Counted from the first letter of the stretch, positions 15,035 through 23,971 are shown. The stretch: 64,000 nucleotides of DNA from Xanthobacter sp. NM-59 (GCF_021401125.1 NZ_JACBFQ010000002.1:248001-312000), one strand, 5' to 3'. Program-made: numbers and translations. The notes: a model not told the origin generated them from the letters alone.

Positions 15035-16915
15035 ATGATCGTTCTCGACGATATTTCCCTGCGCCTCGCCGGCCGCCTGCTCATCGACCACGCCTCTGTC
15101 GCCATTCCGGAGAATGCGCGGGTGGGCGTGGTGGGTGGCAACGGCTCGGGCAAGACCACTTTGTTCAAGGCCCTGGTGGGCGAGTTGGAGCTGGAGAGCG
15201 GCGCCATCCGCCTGCCCAACCGCACCCGCATCGGCCGCGTCGCCCAGGAGGCCCCCGCCGGCCCCGACAGCCTCATTGAGCGCGTGCTCGCCGCCGATAC
15301 CGAGCGCGCGGCCCTGCTGAAGGAGCGCGAGACCACCGCCGATCCCATGCGCATGGGCGAGATCGAGGCGCGGCTGATCGACATCAACGCCCATTCGGCT
15401 CCGGCGCGGGCGGCCACCATCCTGGCCGGCCTCGGCTTCGACGAAAGCGCCCAGAGCCGGCCCTGTTCGGAGTTCTCCGGCGGCTGGCGCATGCGCGTGG
15501 CGCTCGCGGCCCTGCTCTTCACCGAGCCGGACCTGCTGCTGCTGGACGAACCCACCAATTATCTCGACCTCGAAGGCACGCTGTGGCTCCAGGATTACCT
15601 GGCCCATTATCCGCGCACGGTCATCCTCATCAGCCATGACCGCGATTTGCTTGATTCGTCGGTGGACCACATCCTGCACCTCACCGGGCAGAAGCTGACC
15701 CTCTACAAAGGCGGCTTCACCTCCTTCGACCGTCAGCGCCGGGAGCGGCTGCTTCTGGACCAGAAGGCCCGCAAGAAGCAGGAAGCGCAGCGGGCGCACA
15801 TGGAGTCCTTCGTGGCCCGCTTCCGCGCCAAGGCCACCAAGGCGAAGCAGGCCCAATCGCGCCTGAAGGCCCTGGCGCGACTGGAGCCGCTGGCCGCGCA
15901 GGTGAGCGAGGAGGCGGCGTCCATCTCCATCCGCCATCCCGAGCGGCTGCTGTCCCCGCCCATCGTGGTGCTGGAGAAGGCGGCGGTGGGCTATGTTCCC
16001 GGCAAGCCCATCCTGCGCAATCTCGACCTGCGCATCGACGAGGATGACCGCATCGCTTTGCTCGGCCCCAACGGCAACGGCAAGTCCACCTTCGCCAAGC
16101 TGCTGGCGGGCCGGCTTTCCACCGATAGCGGGCGCATGGTGCGCGCCGACAAGCTGGAAGTGGCCTATCTCGCCCAACACCAGCTCGACGAACTGCGCCC
16201 CAATGACAGCCCAGCCGAGCATGTGCGCCGCCTGATGCCCGACGCCCCGGAAGCGCGGGTGCGCGCGCGGGCGGCCGAAATGGGCTTTTCCGGCGGCGCG
16301 GCCGACACCAAGGTGTCGTCCCTCTCGGGCGGCGAGAAGGCCCGCCTGCTCCTGGGGCTGGCCACCTTCCACGGGCCGCACCTGCTCATCCTCGACGAGC
16401 CGACCAACCATCTGGACATTGAGGCGCGCGCCGCGTTGATCGAGGCGCTGAACGATTTTCCCGGTGCGGTCATCCTCATTTCCCATGATCGCTATTTGCT
16501 GGAAGCCTGCGCCGAGCGGCTGTGGCGCGTCTCCGGCGGCACCGTGAAGCCCTATGAGGGCGATCTCGACCAGTATCGCACCGAGGTGCTCTCCAAGGCC
16601 GACGGCGACCGCATGACCAGCGAGGGCCGCAAGGAGAAGGCCGCCACCAAGGAGGAGAGCGCGCCGGAGCCCAAGCGCCGCATCGCCACGGGTCCGCTCA
16701 AGAAGCGCATCCGCGAGCTGGAAAGCCAGGTGGAGAAGCTGGAGCGGCTCATTTCCCTGCTCGACACCCGGCTGGCGGACCCAGCCTTGCACGCCAAGGC
16801 GCCGCTGGACGCCGCCCGCTATGGCCAGGAGCGCACCACCGCGGCGGCGGCCCTCGCCAAGGTGGAAGAGGAGTGGCTCACGGTGAGCGCGGAGCTGGAG
16901 GAAGCGGGGGGCTGA
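15035..16915 (+). CDS. ABC-F family ATPase
   Basis: A 626-residue soluble protein with two ABC nucleotide-binding domains and no membrane segments, the ABC-F layout (Uup/YheS/EttA relatives) linked to ribosome function. Domain 1 has Walker A GGNGSGKTT (34-42) and the LLLLDEPTNYLDL Walker B. Domain 2 has GPNGNGKST and LSGGEKARLLLGL followed by LILDEPTNHLDIE. The basic linker between them (residues about 235-290, QRRERLL...KARKKQEAQRAHM) is the P-site tRNA interaction motif region. The C-terminal 70 residues are charged and probably a coiled coil. Subgroup assignment is not certain. Confidence 0.93.
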   Translation: MIVLDDISLRLAGRLLIDHASVAIPENARVGVVGGNGSGKTTLFKALVGELELESGAIRLPNRTRIGRVAQEAPAGPDSLIERVLAADTERAALLKERETTADPMRMGEIEARLIDINAHSAPARAATILAGLGFDESAQSRPCSEFSGGWRMRVALAALLFTEPDLLLLDEPTNYLDLEGTLWLQDYLAHYPRTVILISHDRDLLDSSVDHILHLTGQKLTLYKGGFTSFDRQRRERLLLDQKARKKQEAQRAHMESFVARFRAKATKAKQAQSRLKALARLEPLAAQVSEEAASISIRHPERLLSPPIVVLEKAAVGYVPGKPILRNLDLRIDEDDRIALLGPNGNGKSTFAKLLAGRLSTDSGRMVRADKLEVAYLAQHQLDELRPNDSPAEHVRRLMPDAPEARVRARAAEMGFSGGAADTKVSSLSGGEKARLLLGLATFHGPHLLILDEPTNHLDIEARAALIEALNDFPGAVILISHDRYLLEACAERLWRVSGGTVKPYEGDLDQYRTEVLSKADGDRMTSEGRKEKAATKEESAPEPKRRIATGPLKKRIRELESQVEKLERLISLLDTRLADPALHAKAPLDAARYGQERTTAAAALAKVEEEWLTVSAELEEAGG

Positions 16916-17024
16916 CAGCCCATTGCCGCGGAAACGCACGGCCGGAATGCGGCCAAGGGAGCGACGTTCCCCTCGACATTCGCCGCGACACCGCCGCGCG
17001 GCCTGTCCGAGCGCGCGGGGGCGC

Positions 17025-17756
17025 TCAGCTTGTGGGCACGCGCCCCAAAGCGGGTTCCAGGCCCGGTTCCATCACCGGCGCGAGGCGGGTGCGGCGGATC
17101 ATGACCGGCCGATAGAGCTGCTTGGTGGCTTCCACCACCAGCACGCCGGAAAAGGGCAGCGACAGGCGCGAGCCCACCCGCTCAAAGGCGACCGCCGTGC
17201 GCAAAAACCAGCGGCTGGGCGGGGCGTAGAGCGCCTCGCTCCACCCCACGGGCGTGAACAGCGCCTCGCGCAGCAGTCCCACCACCTGGCCACGCGAGAA
17301 GGGCCGGCCATTGCCGAAGGGCGTGGTATCGAGCCGCGCCCACACGCCGCGCCGGTTGGGCACCACCGCCAGCAGACGCCCGCCGGGGGCCAGCACGCGC
17401 CACACCTCGCGCAGCATTTCGGCGGGGTTGCTGGTCATTTCCAAAGCGTGCACCGCCACCACCCGGTCCATGCTGGCGGTGGGCAAGGGCAATAGCAGCT
17501 CATCGGAAAGGGCGGCGAGGGCGGGGCCGGTGGACGGCCAGCGCACCACGCCCTGAGCCGCGGGCATCACCGCGATGCAGCGCTCCGCCTCCTCCCGGAA
17601 CACGCCGAGAAAGGGGATGGCATAGCCCAGGCCGAGCACGGAAAGGCCGGTGACGTCCTCGAAGCGGGCGCGGATGGCGCGTCCGAGCAGCCGCCGGGTA
17701 ATGACGCCCAGCGGCTGGGCATAGAAGTTGCGCAGGTCGACCACGTCGAGATTCAT
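17025..17756 (-). CDS. Class I SAM-dependent methyltransferase
   Basis: A 243-residue methyltransferase-like protein. SVLGLGYAIPFLG near residue 38 resembles the SAM-binding glycine-rich loop (usually E/D-x-G-x-G), and SMDRVVAVHALEMT near residue 98 followed by REVWRVLAPGGRLLAVVPN is the classic post-motif II to IV block. Start ATG 17756 (MNLDVVDLRNFYAQPLG) matches the usual family N-terminus; an upstream ATG at 17816 adds 20 residues without homology. It lies head to head with gloB, a pairing common in Rhizobiales. Substrate is unknown. The C-terminus ends in a hydrophobic-basic tail. Confidence 0.85.
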   Translation of the reverse strand: MNLDVVDLRNFYAQPLGVITRRLLGRAIRARFEDVTGLSVLGLGYAIPFLGVFREEAERCIAVMPAAQGVVRWPSTGPALAALSDELLLPLPTASMDRVVAVHALEMTSNPAEMLREVWRVLAPGGRLLAVVPNRRGVWARLDTTPFGNGRPFSRGQVVGLLREALFTPVGWSEALYAPPSRWFLRTAVAFERVGSRLSLPFSGVLVVEATKQLYRPVMIRRTRLAPVMEPGLEPALGRVPTS

Positions 17757-17972
17757 GCCGCTGCCCGCGATCCCCTGGCTGCCGAGATCCCACATGCTGC
17801 GAAAGTCCGGATCCACGCGCGCGCCCGCGCCCGTTGTTCAAAGGCCATGAATAGAGCATCGTCGCGGCCGGGTCGCCAGGCTTCTCGCGGCGACGGTGCA
17901 AAAGGCGGGACAGGCGCAAGCGCCACGCCTCTGCTATCATCGCCGCGGGCCACTGCCCCGGAGGACCCTTTC

Positions 17973-18746
17973 GTGCCGGCGGAGATCCGTCTCGTTCCCT
18001 GCCTCAGCGACAATTATGCGGTGCTGCTGCATGATTGCGTGACCGAAGCCACCGCCGTCGTGGACGCACCCGACGGGGAAGCCATCATCGCCGCCGCCGA
18101 TGCAGCCGGCTGGGCCATCACCGAGGTGCTGGTCACCCACCATCACGCCGACCATGTGCAGGGCATCCCCGCGCTCAAGGCGCGCTATGGCGCCACCGTC
18201 GTTGGCCCGCGCAAGGAGGCGGATGCCATTCCCGACATCGACGTGGTGGTGGAGGATGGAGACCCCGTCGCCGTCGGCGGCCTGGTCGGCCGGGTGCTGG
18301 AAACGCCCGGGCACACGCTCGGCCATGTGGTCTATCTGTTCGAGGGGGAGCGGCTGCTGTTCAGCGGCGACACCCTGTTCTCCCTGGGCTGCGGGCGCGC
18401 GTTCGAGTGCGAGCCGGCCGTGCTGTGGCACTCCCTGGCCCGCCTGCGCGCTTTGCCGGGCGACCTTTCCGTCTATTGCGGGCACGAATACACCCTGGCC
18501 AATGCCCGCTTCGCCCTCTCGGTGGATCCGGATAATGGGGACCTGAAGGCGTTGGCCGCGCAGGTGGAACAGGCCCGCGCCGAAGGCCGCCCCACCGTGC
18601 CCTCGCGCCTCCAGGACGAGTTGAAGGCCAACCCCTTCCTGCGGGCGGACGATCCCGCCCTGGCCGAGCGGCTGGGGCTCGCCGGGGCGGAGCCGGCGGC
18701 GGTGTTCACCGAACTGCGCGCCCGCAAGAACGACTTCAAGGGCTGA
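17973..18746 (+). CDS. gloB: Hydroxyacylglutathione hydrolase (glyoxalase II)
   Basis: A metallo-beta-lactamase-fold enzyme that hydrolyses S-D-lactoylglutathione to lactate and glutathione, the second step of methylglyoxal detoxification. The metal motif is THHHADH with H56, H58, D60 and H61. Later ligands are visible in ETPGHTLGHV, LFSGDTLFSLGCGR and YCGHEYTLAN. GTG 17973 is used because GGAGGA stands seven bases upstream and it gives 257 residues, the family norm. The longer open frame to 17847 is rejected. A DUF985 cupin gene follows after three bases and is likely cotranscribed. Confidence 0.95.
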   Translation: MPAEIRLVPCLSDNYAVLLHDCVTEATAVVDAPDGEAIIAAADAAGWAITEVLVTHHHADHVQGIPALKARYGATVVGPRKEADAIPDIDVVVEDGDPVAVGGLVGRVLETPGHTLGHVVYLFEGERLLFSGDTLFSLGCGRAFECEPAVLWHSLARLRALPGDLSVYCGHEYTLANARFALSVDPDNGDLKALAAQVEQARAEGRPTVPSRLQDELKANPFLRADDPALAERLGLAGAEPAAVFTELRARKNDFKG

Positions 18747-18749
18747 GCC

Positions 18750-19196
18750 ATGGACCGTGCCGATACCCTGGACCCCAGCCTTGCCGCGGCGGACATCATC
18801 GCGCTGCTTGGCCTCCAGCCCCACCCGGAAGGCGGCCATTTTCGCGAAACCTTCCGCGACGTGGCACCGGACGGCGGGCGCGGAAGCTCCACCGCCATCT
18901 ATTTCCTGCTGGCGGCGGGAGAGCGCTCCCACTGGCATCGTGTGGATGCGGTGGAGATCTGGCATTGGCATGCCGGCGCGCCGCTCACCCTTTCGGTGGC
19001 CGATGACAAAGGCCGCAGCGACCTGCTGCTGGGGCCGAAGCTCCATCTGGGGGAACGCCCGCAAGGCATCGTGCCCGCCTTCGCGTGGCAGGCGGCCGTG
19101 AGCACTGGGGCCTGGACCCTCGTCGGCTGCACCGTCGCCCCCGCCTTCGACTTCGCCGGCTTCGAGCTGGCCCCACCCGGCTGGTCGCCGGGCTGA
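18750..19196 (+). CDS. Cupin superfamily protein, DUF985
   Basis: A 148-residue single-domain cupin of the DUF985 class. Typical features are LGLQPHPEGGHFRETFRD near the N-terminus, STAIYFLL, SHWHRVDAVEIWHWHAG (metal-type His residues) in the centre, and VAPAFDFAGFEL near the end. The start codon is three bases after gloB, so the two are almost certainly translated from one mRNA. The family has no confirmed reaction. Linkage to gloB hints at metabolism of a small thiol or aldehyde, which is only inference. Confidence 0.88.
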   Translation: MDRADTLDPSLAAADIIALLGLQPHPEGGHFRETFRDVAPDGGRGSSTAIYFLLAAGERSHWHRVDAVEIWHWHAGAPLTLSVADDKGRSDLLLGPKLHLGERPQGIVPAFAWQAAVSTGAWTLVGCTVAPAFDFAGFELAPPGWSPG

Positions 19197-19699
19197 GGGT
19201 TTCTGGCGTTTTTCGAAATCGGCCAAGGGCTTCAGCTTTTTGAGCCGGGCTGTCTCTCCGCGAGACGCGGCCCCGTCCGTTGCCCCTCATGGGGCAAGCG
19301 GAGCGTCCCTGAGCGCACGCGTGGAAATCAGCGAAGGCCTGCTGCCCGCAGCCAGAGACCAAATGGCCGGCCGATACGGGTGTGCCGGGTGAGAACAGCG
19401 GAGAGGCCAGCCCGGGGCGCCTTTGCCCCTCGGACCCATGACAAACCTCATGGCCCGCACACCGGACCATTTCCGCGTGCCGCGAAGCTGGAGGGCATTC
19501 AACAATTCCTTGATTTATTTTATTTATCGGCGCCCCGGTATCCACTTCACTCGATACCGTTCCACACGGTCGAGGCGAGCACCGGACGCTCTCCGGCCAC
19601 GGCTGGAAGGACGCACGCCGAGTTCCGGACAGGCCTGCAGGCCGCCGACGTCGGCGCGCCCCAGGCTCCGGTCACCCGGCCCCGCACCGGGCGGCGCCG
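19197..19699. other. Gene-free stretch between convergent genes
   Basis: About 500 bases between the DUF985 gene and the end of the ECF sigma gene. It holds a stem TTGCCCC/GGGGCAA near 19278-19296 and an AT-rich patch near 19508-19530 (TTGATTTATTTTATTTATC). Neither has a clear T-run terminator arrangement. Short open frames have no motif. Confidence 0.5.
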
Positions 19700-20293
19700 T
19701 CAGCTCTCGCCGCCCCGGCCGCCATGGGCGGCGGACAGGGCGATGGCGTCGCCCTCCACCACGTCGGCGGTATCGCTGGCGCCCATCAGCACCAGCAGCT
19801 TGGCGCGGGCCCGGTTGACGCGGCTCTTGATGGTGCCGAGGGCGCAGCCGCACACCTCCGCCGCCTCCTCATAGGAGAGGCCCGCGGCACCCACCAGCAC
19901 CAGCGCCTCGCGCTGGTCGTCGGGCAGGTGGGTCAGCGCCTCTTCCAGGGATTGCAGGGTCATGGACCAGTCCTGGCTGGGGCCCACATTGCTGTCCTGC
20001 TGGGCCAGCACCGACAGGCCCTCATTCTCGCGCCGTCGCTTGCGCATGTCGGTGTAGTAGGTGTTGCGCAGGATCGTGAACAGCCAAGCCCGCAGATTGG
20101 TGCCCGGATCGAACCGATCGATATTGGCGAGCGCCTTCAGCAGCGTTTCCTGAACCAGATCGTCCGCCTCGGTGCGGTTGCGGGTCAGGGAACGCGCGAA
20201 GGCACGCAGCGCCGGCAGGAACTCCAGCACCTGCATGCGCAGGGGCGGTTCACTGTCGGGGCTGCTCGCGTGCGGGCGTGGCGTCACGTCCAT
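19700..20293 (-). CDS. ECF RNA polymerase sigma factor, EcfG-related
   Basis: A 197-residue group 4 sigma factor. Region 2 is seen in LRAFARSLTRN, EADDLVQETLLKALANIDRF and NLRAWLFTILRN; region 4 in LPDDQREALVLVGAAGLSYE followed by CGCALGTIKSRVNRARAKL. The region 4 helix closely resembles that of EcfG (ECF15) sigma factors, which direct the alphaproteobacterial general stress response. ATG 20293 is chosen for its GAGGG six bases upstream; a longer frame starts at 20341. Location beside the KGG protein, a HisKA_2 sensor and phyR supports a stress role. No NepR gene lies next to it, and no EcfG-type promoter is visible ahead of it. Confidence 0.88.
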   Translation of the reverse strand: MDVTPRPHASSPDSEPPLRMQVLEFLPALRAFARSLTRNRTEADDLVQETLLKALANIDRFDPGTNLRAWLFTILRNTYYTDMRKRRRENEGLSVLAQQDSNVGPSQDWSMTLQSLEEALTHLPDDQREALVLVGAAGLSYEEAAEVCGCALGTIKSRVNRARAKLLVLMGASDTADVVEGDAIALSAAHGGRGGES

Positions 20294-20569
20294 GGCGAAC
20301 CCTCGCATACGAAAATGCCGGGTGCGCCTGCGATCCGCCAATGGCGGGCCTTCGGCGCGATCCGCACGCGCCTTGCTTCACCACGAAGGGGGTGATGGCA
20401 CTTTCGCCATCGGTTGAAACGCCCACCCTCGCGGCCTGCGCTGCGCATCTGCCTCATCTTAAGCCAGTGTGGACGTTTGCGGAAGGCGCACGCTGAACGC
20501 GCGTGCGGCTTCACATTCGCGTGAAGCGACATGGTCCCACGCGGCGGGGGCCGCGCCGCGCCCATGCTC

Positions 20570-20851
20570 TCATGCGCTGCGGCTGCCGGAGCCCTGGCCG
20601 CCGTGCTTCTGGCCGCCCTTCTGCCCCGCCTGCGAGGCGAGCGTGCGGTTACGCGAGAAACTGCGCTGGTCATCCGAAACGCTCTGCCCACCCTTACGGC
20701 CGGCGGCGGCGGCCAGCGCCCGGTTCTGGAAGAAGCTGCGCTTCTCGGCGGGCACGCTCTCCCCACCCTTGCGGGCAATGGCGCGCTGCTTTTCCGCATC
20801 CATGGCCGCGAAGCCACGGTGGGATGGGGCCTTTGATTGAACCTTTTCCAT
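20570..20851 (-). CDS. KGG-repeat general stress protein
   Basis: A small hydrophilic 93-residue protein with three copies of the KGG (stress-induced acidophilic repeat) motif: RGFAAMDAEKQRAIARKGG, then about 21-residue units ending GRKGG and GQKGG. This family includes GsiB of Bacillus and con-10 of Neurospora, and is induced by heat, starvation or desiccation; its action may be hydration-like protection. ATG 20851 has AGGAG five bases upstream. A perfect EcfG-type promoter lies at 21005-21029 on the same strand, so it is very likely a target of the PhyR circuit encoded alongside. Confidence 0.9.
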   Translation of the reverse strand: MEKVQSKAPSHRGFAAMDAEKQRAIARKGGESVPAEKRSFFQNRALAAAAGRKGGQSVSDDQRSFSRNRTLASQAGQKGGQKHGGQGSGSRSA

Positions 20852-21004
20852 CACTGCTGCTCCTGGTCCCTTGCTGCTGGCGTCCGGCCTGAGGCCGGCT
20901 TGGCGACCGGGGGCCGGCTCCCCTGAATGGCCTTGGGCCGGGTTTGGAGAGGGCCTGAACGATCCGGAATGGGCGTCGGCTCAAAATCCGGTCGCATAAC
21001 CATG

Positions 21005-21029
21005 AACGTTGCAGAACGGCAGAGGTTCC
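21005..21029 (-). promoter_or_regulatory. EcfG-type promoter for the KGG stress gene
   Basis: Read on the minus strand, GGAACC starts at 21029 and CGTT ends at 21005, with exactly 16 bases between GGAAC and CGTT. This is a full match to the alphaproteobacterial general-stress consensus. The predicted leader before the gene at 20851 is about 145 bases. Confidence 0.72.
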
Positions 21030-21060
21030 CGGCCCATCGTCCGGGAATGAGCAAGACGGC

Positions 21061-22776
21061 TCAGCGGCAGGGAAAGGCGCCGGTGACGACCATGCGTGCC
21101 CCATCGGCCACATGCACCAGGCTGCCGCCCAGCTGCGCGGCAAAGCCGTGGGCGAGGTCGCCGGTGGTTGCCGCCTCCGGCACATTCGCGCTCACGCGGA
21201 TGGAGAGCATGCCATCCGCCAGGCCGCCGGTCAGCGTCAACGCGGCGGGCTTGTCGGCCCGCAGCGTGCTCTCGCTGCCACCGGTCAGGCCGAGCACGAT
21301 CTCCACCACCATCAGCGCGAGCGGCACCGCCATGTCGGTGGGCAGCGCGGCATCCTGGGCTTCCACGGTGATCCGCGCCGGCCGCTCGCAGGCGCCCTCG
21401 AGCAACGCCGCCAGCTCCCCCAGCAGCTCCCGCAGGCGCACCTGCGAGCCGTCGGCCGCCTCGTAGAGGATGCGATGCACCAAAGCCAGCGTGTTGACGC
21501 GGGTGCGCAGCTGGTCGAACCGGCGCCGGTCATCACCGCGCATTCCCGCGCCATAGAGGCTGATGAGGCTGACCACGATCTGCAGGCTGTTCTTGATGCG
21601 GTGGTGGATCTCGCGCACCAGCGCGGTCTTTTCCGCCAGCGCCTGGCGCAGCTGGCCATCACGCTCGCGCACCGCCAGCGCCATGTTCTCCACCGCATGG
21701 CCGAGGGCGCGGAACTCGCTGGGCGCGGCATCGATGCGGGTGGGGCGGAAGGCGTAGTGGCCCTGGGCATAGACCGCCGTCACCCGCCGCAGATACAGCA
21801 GCCATTGCAGCACGATGCGGTCCACCGCCAGCCACAGGCCGATAATGCTCGCCACCACGATCACCGTGGGCAAAGCGAAGCTGGCGGCGACCGTGAGCAG
21901 GGTCCAGCGGAACAGTCGGCTGGTGGGCATGGCGAAGGCGGCCACCAGCCCGTCGCGGCCCAGGGGGGCGGTGGCGAAGGTGTAGTCGCGGCCATCGGCG
22001 GTGCCCACGTCGCGCAGGCCACCCGCATCGGCGGTCATCTCCTTGCCGGCGAACAGAACGGCGGAGACCTGCCGGGCGTTGGAGAGCAGTTCCTTGCCCT
22101 CGGCGGAGAACAGCGCCACCACCCCCTGGCTGGCGGGAGTCTCGCGGCGCAGCCGGGCTTCCAGCCAGGACACGTCGATGGACAGGCCGATGGCGCCGGA
22201 AAAGGTGCCGTCCCGCTCGCGAAGGGGCAGCACCCCCACCAGGACCTCGGTCTGGGCGGCCCGGCTGAACACCCGCTCCGACAGCAGGAATCGCGTCTCG
22301 CGCGTCGCCTGTCGCCACCAGCCTTGGCCCGATACATCGCGCGCCTCCAGCGGCAGGGCCGAGCATTCCACCGCGCCGTTGCGGTTCATCACGCCGATAT
22401 TGCTGGCGAAAGGCAGGCTCAGCACCGCGCCGTGCAGAATGGCCTGGCAGGAGGGGCCAGCCTCGCGCACATCGGCGACATTCTGCAGGGCCCGCAGCAC
22501 GTTCTCCGCGGAGGCGAACACTTTTTCCAGGGTCGAGGCATCGGTCAGCACATGCTGGAGCAGGCGCTGGCGGGCCTCCTGCTGGGCTGCCTGGAGCTGG
22601 AGGGCGCCCTGGACAAAATTGAGCCCCGCAATGGGGGCGAGGGCGAACAGCACCATGACGATGAGACGGCGGCGGACGCTGTCCAGAAGGCTGCGCGGAT
22701 GGCCGGCCGCCGCCTCGAAGATCGCGCCGCGCTCCTTATGGCGCGCGCGCACCGCCTGCGCCTTCACCCACTCCAT
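21061..22776 (-). CDS. HisKA_2/HWE-type sensor with degenerate ATP-binding domain
   Basis: A 571-residue membrane sensor divergent from phyR. One helix lies near the N-terminus (RLIVMVLFALAPIAGLNFV), then an extracytoplasmic domain of about 230 residues, a second long helix (around AASFALPTVIVVASIIGLW), a HAMP-like linker, and a dimerisation/phosphotransfer segment with the phosphoacceptor EIHHRIKNSLQ near residue 385. This H-H-R-x-K-N-x-L-Q is typical of PhyR-linked kinases. The following ATPase domain lacks the N-box Asn (MVVEIVLGLTGG instead of N-E-L-x-x-N-A) and has no G1 or G2 glycine boxes. It may thus be a phosphatase, scaffold or sensory partner. ATG 22776 has GGAG upstream. Confidence 0.82.
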   Translation of the reverse strand: MEWVKAQAVRARHKERGAIFEAAAGHPRSLLDSVRRRLIVMVLFALAPIAGLNFVQGALQLQAAQQEARQRLLQHVLTDASTLEKVFASAENVLRALQNVADVREAGPSCQAILHGAVLSLPFASNIGVMNRNGAVECSALPLEARDVSGQGWWRQATRETRFLLSERVFSRAAQTEVLVGVLPLRERDGTFSGAIGLSIDVSWLEARLRRETPASQGVVALFSAEGKELLSNARQVSAVLFAGKEMTADAGGLRDVGTADGRDYTFATAPLGRDGLVAAFAMPTSRLFRWTLLTVAASFALPTVIVVASIIGLWLAVDRIVLQWLLYLRRVTAVYAQGHYAFRPTRIDAAPSEFRALGHAVENMALAVRERDGQLRQALAEKTALVREIHHRIKNSLQIVVSLISLYGAGMRGDDRRRFDQLRTRVNTLALVHRILYEAADGSQVRLRELLGELAALLEGACERPARITVEAQDAALPTDMAVPLALMVVEIVLGLTGGSESTLRADKPAALTLTGGLADGMLSIRVSANVPEAATTGDLAHGFAAQLGGSLVHVADGARMVVTGAFPCR

Positions 22777-22987
22777 CGACAGCTCCGACGTGACCTGCCA
22801 TCGTTCCCTGCCCGCATCCGCGCGACGCGGCGGGTGAAGCCAGATTTCATCCGGTTTACAATGCAAGGGGTTGCCAGCAGGTTCCGATCACGCGGGAACT
22901 TTCCGACGGAGGGGCGTCGATCACGTCCCTTTTATTGCCCGGTTCGTGGTCAAGACTGCTGCTTCGGCGAACACGACACGCCCAAAA

Positions 22988-23013
22988 AACGATGCACGAG
23001 AACGATGCACGAG
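22988..23013 (+). repeat. Tandem 13-base repeat upstream of phyR
   Basis: AACGATGCACGAG occurs twice in a row at 22988-23000 and 23001-23013, within the mRNA leader or promoter region of phyR and about 20 bases before the first candidate start codon. It may be a regulator site or chance duplication. Confidence 0.5.
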
Positions 23014-23082
23014 ACATCTGGGGGAGGGGCCATGTCCATGAAGGGGTCATCCATCAGGGGGGCGAGTATCAGGGAGCAGCGA

Positions 23083-23868
23083 ATGCCGCATTCCTCGATC
23101 ATGAAGCAGCTTCCCGCGCTTCGGCGCTATGCCCGCGCGCTGCTGGGCTCCCAGCAAGCCGGCGACGGCGCCGTCAGGGACACACTCCAGGCCCTGGTCG
23201 AAGGCCGGGTGGCTCTGGATGAAGGGATTTCGCCCCGCGTCGCCTATTATCGGGCCTTCCACCGGGTGTGGAACCGCAAGGCCGCCGGGGCACCGGACCT
23301 GCGCGCCGATCAGCGGCTACAGTCCATGGACCTGTCTTCCCGGGTGGCGTTCCTCCTGACCGCCATGGAAGGCTTCTCCTATACCGAGGCCGCGAGCATT
23401 CTCGGCATCTCCATCGAGGAGGTGGAAGCCCAGGTGATCGCCGCCCAGCGGGACATCGACCGCCAGACCGCCACCCGCGTGCTCATCATCGAGGACGAAT
23501 GGGTGATCGCCCTCGACCTCCGGAGCATGGTGAGCGACCTCGGGCATGAGGTGATCGGCGTCGCGCCCACCCATTCCAAGGCCGTGGAACTGGCCGAAAG
23601 CTGCGATTTCGGCCTGGTTCTGGCGGATATCCAGCTGGCCGACGGCTCGTCCGGGGTGGATGCGGTGAACGACATTCTGGGCTCGCGCGACGTGCCGGTG
23701 ATCTTCATCACCGCTTTCCCGGACCGCCTGCTGACCGGCGAGCGGCCGGAGCCCACTTATCTCATCACCAAGCCATTCCTTTCGGAAACGGTGAAGGCCA
23801 CCATCGCCCAGGCCCTGTTCTTCCATCAGGCCCGCGGCGCGCCCGAACCCGTCGCCCGCATCGCCTGA
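23083..23868 (+). CDS. phyR: PhyR-type response regulator (anti-anti-sigma factor)
   Basis: Master regulator of the alphaproteobacterial general stress response. Phosphorylated PhyR binds the anti-sigma factor NepR through its sigma-like domain and so frees sigma EcfG. The N-terminal sigma-like domain covers residues 1-125 (LPALRRYARALLGSQ, then region-4-like FSYTEAASILGIS near 98). The C-terminal receiver covers about 131-250, with E137-D138, phosphoacceptor D182 (LVLADIQLADG), T210 and K230 in the signature FITAFPDRLLTGERPEP-x-YLITKPF. The start at 23083 fits the family and has AGGGAG upstream. An ATG at 23032 behind a stronger GGGGAGGGG would add 17 residues. A degenerate kinase is divergent; no nepR is adjacent. 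Confidence 0.95.
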   Translation: MPHSSIMKQLPALRRYARALLGSQQAGDGAVRDTLQALVEGRVALDEGISPRVAYYRAFHRVWNRKAAGAPDLRADQRLQSMDLSSRVAFLLTAMEGFSYTEAASILGISIEEVEAQVIAAQRDIDRQTATRVLIIEDEWVIALDLRSMVSDLGHEVIGVAPTHSKAVELAESCDFGLVLADIQLADGSSGVDAVNDILGSRDVPVIFITAFPDRLLTGERPEPTYLITKPFLSETVKATIAQALFFHQARGAPEPVARIA

Positions 23869-23971
23869 GCGGAACGCTCCGCCCGTCCCTTGTCCTTCCC
23901 TTGCCGTTCCCTTGCCGTTTCCTTGGGTTCTGGCGCATCCTCCGCGCCGCACCCGCAGCAGGAGCTTTGCC

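Noticed and set aside
14135-16939. A 934-codon minus-strand frame opposite the ABC-F gene
   Set aside because: The plus strand carries complete ABC-F motifs in the same interval. The antisense product has shadow composition only.
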